Of a stretch of DNA of 64,000 bases, positions 59,992-64,000 are shown one piece after another. The notes under the pieces are model-generated. The model did not search any database, had not been told where the DNA came from, and worked only from the letters and a program-made list of their open reading frames with translations. Each line of letters starts with the position of its first letter. Within the stretch, counting starts at the first letter, position 1. The DNA is taken from contig OZ244860.1 of assembly GCA_965221035.1 (NCBI GenBank), positions 496,001 through 560,000 of the forward strand. Direction: 5' to 3'. This DNA is from UBA6522 sp965221035. Lineage in GTDB: Bacteria > Pseudomonadota > Gammaproteobacteria > Steroidobacterales > Rariloculaceae. A program made the translations under genes and the position numbers.

Positions 59992-62649
59992 ATGTCTGAT
60001 TCCCTGACGGATCTGGTGCGCAAGAGCGTATCCCTGGTCGGCGCCGGAGGGCTCGCCGCGCGGCAATTGGAAAGCTGCCTGGCTCGCGAGCAACTGGCCG
60101 CGGGCCGAGACGCATGGATTGCGCCAGCCGTCATGACGCGCCGGGAGTGGGCTACCGATTTGTGGCGCAGGCATCGGGACGACGGTCGCGTGCAACCTCT
60201 CGGCCCGGAACAGGTCGACGCATTGTGGCGCCGCGTGATCGACGAGTCCGATACCGGCTTGCAGGGCTTGCCTGGGTTTCGCCATGCTTCCACCTGGGCC
60301 CGGGAGGCATCGCAACGGCGGAGGGAATGGAACATACCCTCGGCCAGGTTGAGCGAATATTCTGACGATCCGGACTGCGGCGCACTGGTCCGCTGGGAAC
60401 GCGCCTATCGCGAGGCGCTGCGCGAATCCGACTGGTTGGACCCCGCTGATATCGTCGACGCACTGGTTGCCGATCCTCCGTCGCCGGCATCCGGCACGGA
60501 AGCGTCTGTGGTGTGGGCCGATCTCGCGGAGACACCGACTCAGTCGGAGCTCGCCCGCCGGTTGCGGATCGCCGGATTCGAATTCTCGCAATGGGAGCCA
60601 TCGCGATGCAATCGGTGCTGTCGCCGGGTGCTGCTACCCGAGGCTACCGAAGAGGTTCGGATAGCGACGACCTGGGCGGCGGGAAAGCTGGCGCGGAACC
60701 CGGACCAGCGGGTCGCAATTGTCGTGCCGGGACTGGAAGCGCTCCGGGACGATGTGATCGCCCTGATCGAGGAGTCGCTTGACCACGGACGCCCCTGGCG
60801 GGACGGCGAGGACGGTGACAGCGTGGTCGTATGCCTGCAAGGCCGAGCCGCGGCAATCGAAAATCCGGTGATCGGGGCCGCCGTGAATGCGCTGGAAATG
60901 TTTACCGATACCGGAGACTTCCGGGTTTTCAGCCGCTGGCTACGCAGTCCCTTTTTCGCGGCGCCCGAAGATGCGGATGCCCGCTGCATGCTGGAAGCGG
61001 ACCTGCGCTCGCACATCTGTTCTCAGATGGACCTTGTTGATGCCTACAGGTCGGGCGGCCTGGCGAGGCGGGTTCGCCAGGCGTCGCCAACCCTCGCCGA
61101 CGGGCTTGCCAAGGGTCTGTCTGTTCTGGGCGCCTGTTCGGGGCGCGAGACGCTCACGGGCTGGATTCCGGTGTGGCGACGGCTCCTGGACGCGCTTGGG
61201 TGGTGCGGCGGCGAATCGACCGGGCCAGAGGACTGGGAATCCGCGCTGAACGAACTGATGCTGCTGACTCCTATCCTGGGCAAGATGTCCCTTGGCGACG
61301 CCTTGGTCGAACTGGAGCACGCCCTTGGGCGGGCGCAACGGCTCGGGGCTGTGCCGCACCATGGAATATTTCTCCTGGCCGATCCCGAGGACGTTGGGCC
61401 GGGTTACGACGCCGTCTGGGCCTGTGGACTGACCGACGCGCGGTGGCCACGTGCGCCACAACCCGTGCCCCTGTTGCCGCTGGCCTTGCAGCGCGCCCAC
61501 GGGATGCCTTCTGCCAGTCCGTCGGCGGCGCTCGAACAGTCTCAAACGATCCTGCGGCGTCTGGTGGACCGGACCCCCGACGTGGTCCTGAGTTCTCCGC
61601 AGGTCGTTCACGACCACGCCGTCAAACCGAGCCCGCTGATTCTCTCCCACCCCCTTGTGAAGGCTTCGGAACTGGTCGATGAACGCAAGTCCCGTCGCCT
61701 TTCCGGGGACGCCGACGGCAATCGGTTGGAAACGTTCGCGGATCCTGTTCCCCCTGTTGCCGACAAACAGGTCAAGGGGGGCATCGGCGTGTTGTCGATG
61801 CAGGCGAAATGCCCACTGCGGGCTTTCATCGAAAGCCGACTTAAGGCAAGGCCCCTTGAAGCAGTTCGATACGGTGTCAGCGCCCGTCAGCGAGGGATCG
61901 CAGTCCATGCGGCGGCGCGGCGGTTGTTCGATGATCTGCCCGATCACCAGGAAGTGACGTCCTGGTGTCGCGATGATCGCTCGCGTCGGATTGAATCGAG
62001 CTGCCGTATGGCTCTTGAAGGAATATTCGGCCAGGCCGAAACTCCCTTGAGAGCTCTTTTCGCTCTGGAACTCGCGCGGCTCAATGCCATTTTGAACGGT
62101 CTTCTGGAAGCCGAGCGGACTCGAACTCCGTACCGGATCATCGCCACGGAGCGCTCCGTTCGGATCGGCGCCGGCGGCCTTGAGTTCCGTGGCCGAATCG
62201 ACCGCATTGACGAATTGTGCCCAGACGGGGCGTTGGCGATCATCGATTACAAGACCGGGTCGACAAACAAGCCGAGCGCCTGGTTCGAAGAACGACCGCA
62301 AGATCTGCAGATGCCTTGCTACGCGCTGTCACTTGATGGTGACTTGCAGGCTGCAGTACTTGCCGTGCTGCGTCCGCGCTCTGCTTCCTACAAGGGCTAC
62401 TGGGTGGCCGATGCAACGTTTCCCGGACGGACCACGCGACTACCCGGCGGGATCACCTGGTCCAGGCAACTTCAACGGTGGCGCACCCAGATTGACGACC
62501 TTGCGACGGAGTTCGCCGAGGGGGACGGTCGAATTCTCCGCGCCGGAATCCGGTTGGCCGACGGAGCCATGGCGCCCCTGACCCGCATTCACGGGTACAC
62601 GGCGCGATCGCGGACGACGGAATCGCGGGTCGGCGGCGGCGAGCCATGA
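59992..62649 (+). CDS. RecB-family PD-(D/E)XK nuclease, partner of UvrD-like helicase
   Basis: 885 residues from ATG 59992; the frame extends further upstream only over the aminotransferase gene. Large N-terminal region of inactive-helicase type similar to AddB ('LVGAGGLAARQLESCLAREQ', 'VWACGLTDARWPRAPQPVPL') and a C-terminal RecB-like nuclease: 'FRGRIDRIDEL' and 'ALAIIDYKTGS' carry the D...DYK catalytic pattern, followed by 'DLQMPCYALSL'. Annotated in relatives as a probable DNA repair protein paired with an AddA-like helicase. The next gene starts two bases after the stop, so the two probably form a double-strand-break end-processing complex. Confidence 0.88.
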   Translation: MSDSLTDLVRKSVSLVGAGGLAARQLESCLAREQLAAGRDAWIAPAVMTRREWATDLWRRHRDDGRVQPLGPEQVDALWRRVIDESDTGLQGLPGFRHASTWAREASQRRREWNIPSARLSEYSDDPDCGALVRWERAYREALRESDWLDPADIVDALVADPPSPASGTEASVVWADLAETPTQSELARRLRIAGFEFSQWEPSRCNRCCRRVLLPEATEEVRIATTWAAGKLARNPDQRVAIVVPGLEALRDDVIALIEESLDHGRPWRDGEDGDSVVVCLQGRAAAIENPVIGAAVNALEMFTDTGDFRVFSRWLRSPFFAAPEDADARCMLEADLRSHICSQMDLVDAYRSGGLARRVRQASPTLADGLAKGLSVLGACSGRETLTGWIPVWRRLLDALGWCGGESTGPEDWESALNELMLLTPILGKMSLGDALVELEHALGRAQRLGAVPHHGIFLLADPEDVGPGYDAVWACGLTDARWPRAPQPVPLLPLALQRAHGMPSASPSAALEQSQTILRRLVDRTPDVVLSSPQVVHDHAVKPSPLILSHPLVKASELVDERKSRRLSGDADGNRLETFADPVPPVADKQVKGGIGVLSMQAKCPLRAFIESRLKARPLEAVRYGVSARQRGIAVHAAARRLFDDLPDHQEVTSWCRDDRSRRIESSCRMALEGIFGQAETPLRALFALELARLNAILNGLLEAERTRTPYRIIATERSVRIGAGGLEFRGRIDRIDELCPDGALAIIDYKTGSTNKPSAWFEERPQDLQMPCYALSLDGDLQAAVLAVLRPRSASYKGYWVADATFPGRTTRLPGGITWSRQLQRWRTQIDDLATEFAEGDGRILRAGIRLADGAMAPLTRIHGYTARSRTTESRVGGGEP

Positions 62650-62650
62650 C

Positions 62651-64000
62651 ATGAGCGACGCGCAGCAGCGCGAACGCGCCCTTGAAACCGAACGGTCCTT
62701 CCTCGTTCAGGCGCCCGCGGGCTCGGGCAAGACGGAGTTGCTCATCCAGCGCTACCTGTCATTGCTGGCAACGGTTGAAATACCGGAGCAGGTCATTGCG
62801 ATCACGTTTACCCGCAAGGCGACCGCGCAGATGCGCGAACGGGTCCTTGCGGCTCTGGCGGCAGCGGACCGGCAGGAACGGCCGTCGCGACCGCACCAGC
62901 AGCGCACGTATGAACTGGCCCGCGCAGCCCTGGACCGTGACCGGCGGCGCGACTGGTCACTGATCGAACAACCCGCCCGCCTCAAGATCGATACGCTCGA
63001 CGCGCTCAATGTCTGGCTGGCGCAAAGGCTTCCGGTCTCCACGGACGGCATCGCTGGAGCGCGCATCGTCGAAGATGCCTCGGACTGTTACGAAGACGCC
63101 GGAAGGCGGCTGATGCGGCGTCTCAGAGAACATTCTGCCGAGACCCGCGCACTGCGAACCCTGCTGGAGCATTCGGAAGCAAGCGCCGAACGAATGGTCG
63201 CACTGATGGCGCGACTGCTGGCCACGCGCGACCAGTGGCTCCACCACCTGTTTGCTTCCGACGAAGCCCAGCTGCGGGCCCATATCGAACGTTCCCTGCG
63301 CCGTAGTTTCGAGGAGGAGATGCGCGAGGTGTCGAATCTGCTCCCTGCCTCGGCCGTCGGTCGCCTGGTGCCCCTGCTGCGTCATGCGGCCGAACATGCG
63401 TCCGACAAAACCGAAGTCTTCGGCGCGTGGTCGGCAATTGACGCGCTCCCGGCGCCCGGGATGGAGAACATGTCGGCCTGGAAGGCATTGCCGGAACTGC
63501 TGTTGACGATGCAGGGCACATGGCGCAAGCGGTTCCACGCCTTCGGATTTTCAGGTGAATTTTCCCGCTTGGGGGTCGAATTGAAGGAGTTGATTGCTTC
63601 CTTTTCCGAGTCGGAGGGGTTGCGCCTGGCGCTGATCCAGTTGCGCAACGTTCCGGAGTCGCTTCCGGGTCCGGCATGGTGGGACGCCGTATCGGCACTT
63701 CGAACGGCGTTGCGGCACATGGTCGCCGAACTACAAGTGCTGTTCGCGGAGCGCAATGCGGTCGATTTCCTCGAGCTGGCCCTGGCCGCGCAACGCGCCC
63801 TGGGTAGCGCGACCCGGCCTTCCGACTTGTTGCTTGCGCTCGACCATCGCATTCGACACGTACTGGTGGACGAGTTTCAGGACACTTCGCGTTCGCAGAT
63901 CAGGCTTCTTGAACTGCTGACATCCGGCTGGGAGCCTGGAGATGGCCGATCCCTGTTCCTGGTGGGCGATCCAATGCAGTCCATCTACCGCTTCCGCAAT
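62651..64000 (+). CDS. UvrD/AddA-like helicase, cut by window end
   Basis: 450 codons visible, no stop before 64000. Superfamily 1 helicase: Walker A region 'FLVQAPAGSGKTELLIQRYL', motif Ia 'VIAITFTRKATAQMRERVL', motif II 'RHVLVDEFQDTSRSQIRLLE' and motif III 'SLFLVGDPMQSIYRFRN' at the very end. Long insertions between motifs fit the AddA/RecB class; a C-terminal nuclease, if any, lies outside. Likely works with the preceding RecB-like nuclease. Confidence 0.93.
   Translation, partial: MSDAQQRERALETERSFLVQAPAGSGKTELLIQRYLSLLATVEIPEQVIAITFTRKATAQMRERVLAALAAADRQERPSRPHQQRTYELARAALDRDRRRDWSLIEQPARLKIDTLDALNVWLAQRLPVSTDGIAGARIVEDASDCYEDAGRRLMRRLREHSAETRALRTLLEHSEASAERMVALMARLLATRDQWLHHLFASDEAQLRAHIERSLRRSFEEEMREVSNLLPASAVGRLVPLLRHAAEHASDKTEVFGAWSAIDALPAPGMENMSAWKALPELLLTMQGTWRKRFHAFGFSGEFSRLGVELKELIASFSESEGLRLALIQLRNVPESLPGPAWWDAVSALRTALRHMVAELQVLFAERNAVDFLELALAAQRALGSATRPSDLLLALDHRIRHVLVDEFQDTSRSQIRLLELLTSGWEPGDGRSLFLVGDPMQSIYRFRN

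Overview
The window reads as chromosomal DNA of a GC-rich gammaproteobacterium, with a relative of the Xanthomonadales/Woeseiales as the best guess. Supporting points are the infC-rpmI-rplT-pheST-ihfA-merR cluster near a tRNA-Pro(GGG), a fused aspartokinase/diaminopimelate decarboxylase, a yerC-led his operon, a DUF3450/TonB2-type energy-transduction operon and a RecB-like nuclease paired with a UvrD-like helicase. The taxonomic call is inference, because no rRNA or marker alignment could be run.

Layout. 0-2 kb: a cytochrome P450 overlapping a GPP34 (GOLPH3-like) gene. 2-8.7 kb: a more AT-rich, gene-poor accessory stretch ending at tRNA-Asn(GTT). It holds a PIN-domain protein, an S24 repressor, a small repeat HTH-like protein, fragments of defence-associated genes (DUF1156-like, DUF433 plus truncated toxin, DUF499-like), nnrU and an integrase scrap. 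9-11.3 kb: uvrB and tRNA-Val(GAC). 11.5-16.4 kb: the translation operon infC-rpmI-rplT-pheS-pheT-ihfA-merR, with an AUC-initiated infC and a PheT that lacks the EMAP-like tRNA-binding domain.

16.4-30.2 kb is the most unusual part. Two giant secreted proteins (2247 and 1959 residues) each combine a metzincin-type metalloprotease (HExxHxxGxxH plus a Met-turn) with DxDxDG calcium-binding (thrombospondin type 3-like) repeat blocks and two FG-GAP beta-propellers. They flank a small membrane-anchored protein that resembles a metalloprotease propeptide. Their 3' two kilobases are almost identical, which points to recent gene conversion. The block lies between merR and tRNA-Pro, genes that are commonly close together in related bacteria, so it looks like an insertion.

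30.4-35.2 kb: tRNA-Pro, ilvD, and lysAC (aspartokinase-DAP decarboxylase) preceded by a probable transcription attenuator with a leader peptide. 35.2-36.8 kb: an OLD/RecF-like ATPase and a DUF4276 gene that seems to have lost its 5' end by deletion. 36.9-44.3 kb (minus strand): yerC-hisGDCBHAFE, where hisF has no ordinary start codon and carries a low-complexity insertion. 44.4-51.3 kb (minus strand): ilvC-leuA-ilvE-leuC-leuD-leuB behind a complete leucine attenuator (promoter, Leu-rich leader peptide, antiterminator and terminator). 51.5-57.1 kb: DUF3450-TtpC-like-ExbB-ExbD-ExbD-TonB-TPR operon. 57.2-64 kb: peroxiredoxin, mercaptopyruvate sulfurtransferase, AlaA-like aminotransferase, and the RecB-like nuclease/UvrD-like helicase pair, which runs off the end of the window.

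Metabolically, ilvD, ilvC, ilvE and leuABCD cover most of branched-chain synthesis (acetolactate synthase is not here), the his cluster lacks hisI, and lysAC supplies two steps of lysine synthesis. Two amino-acid operons carry what look like ribosome-mediated attenuators.
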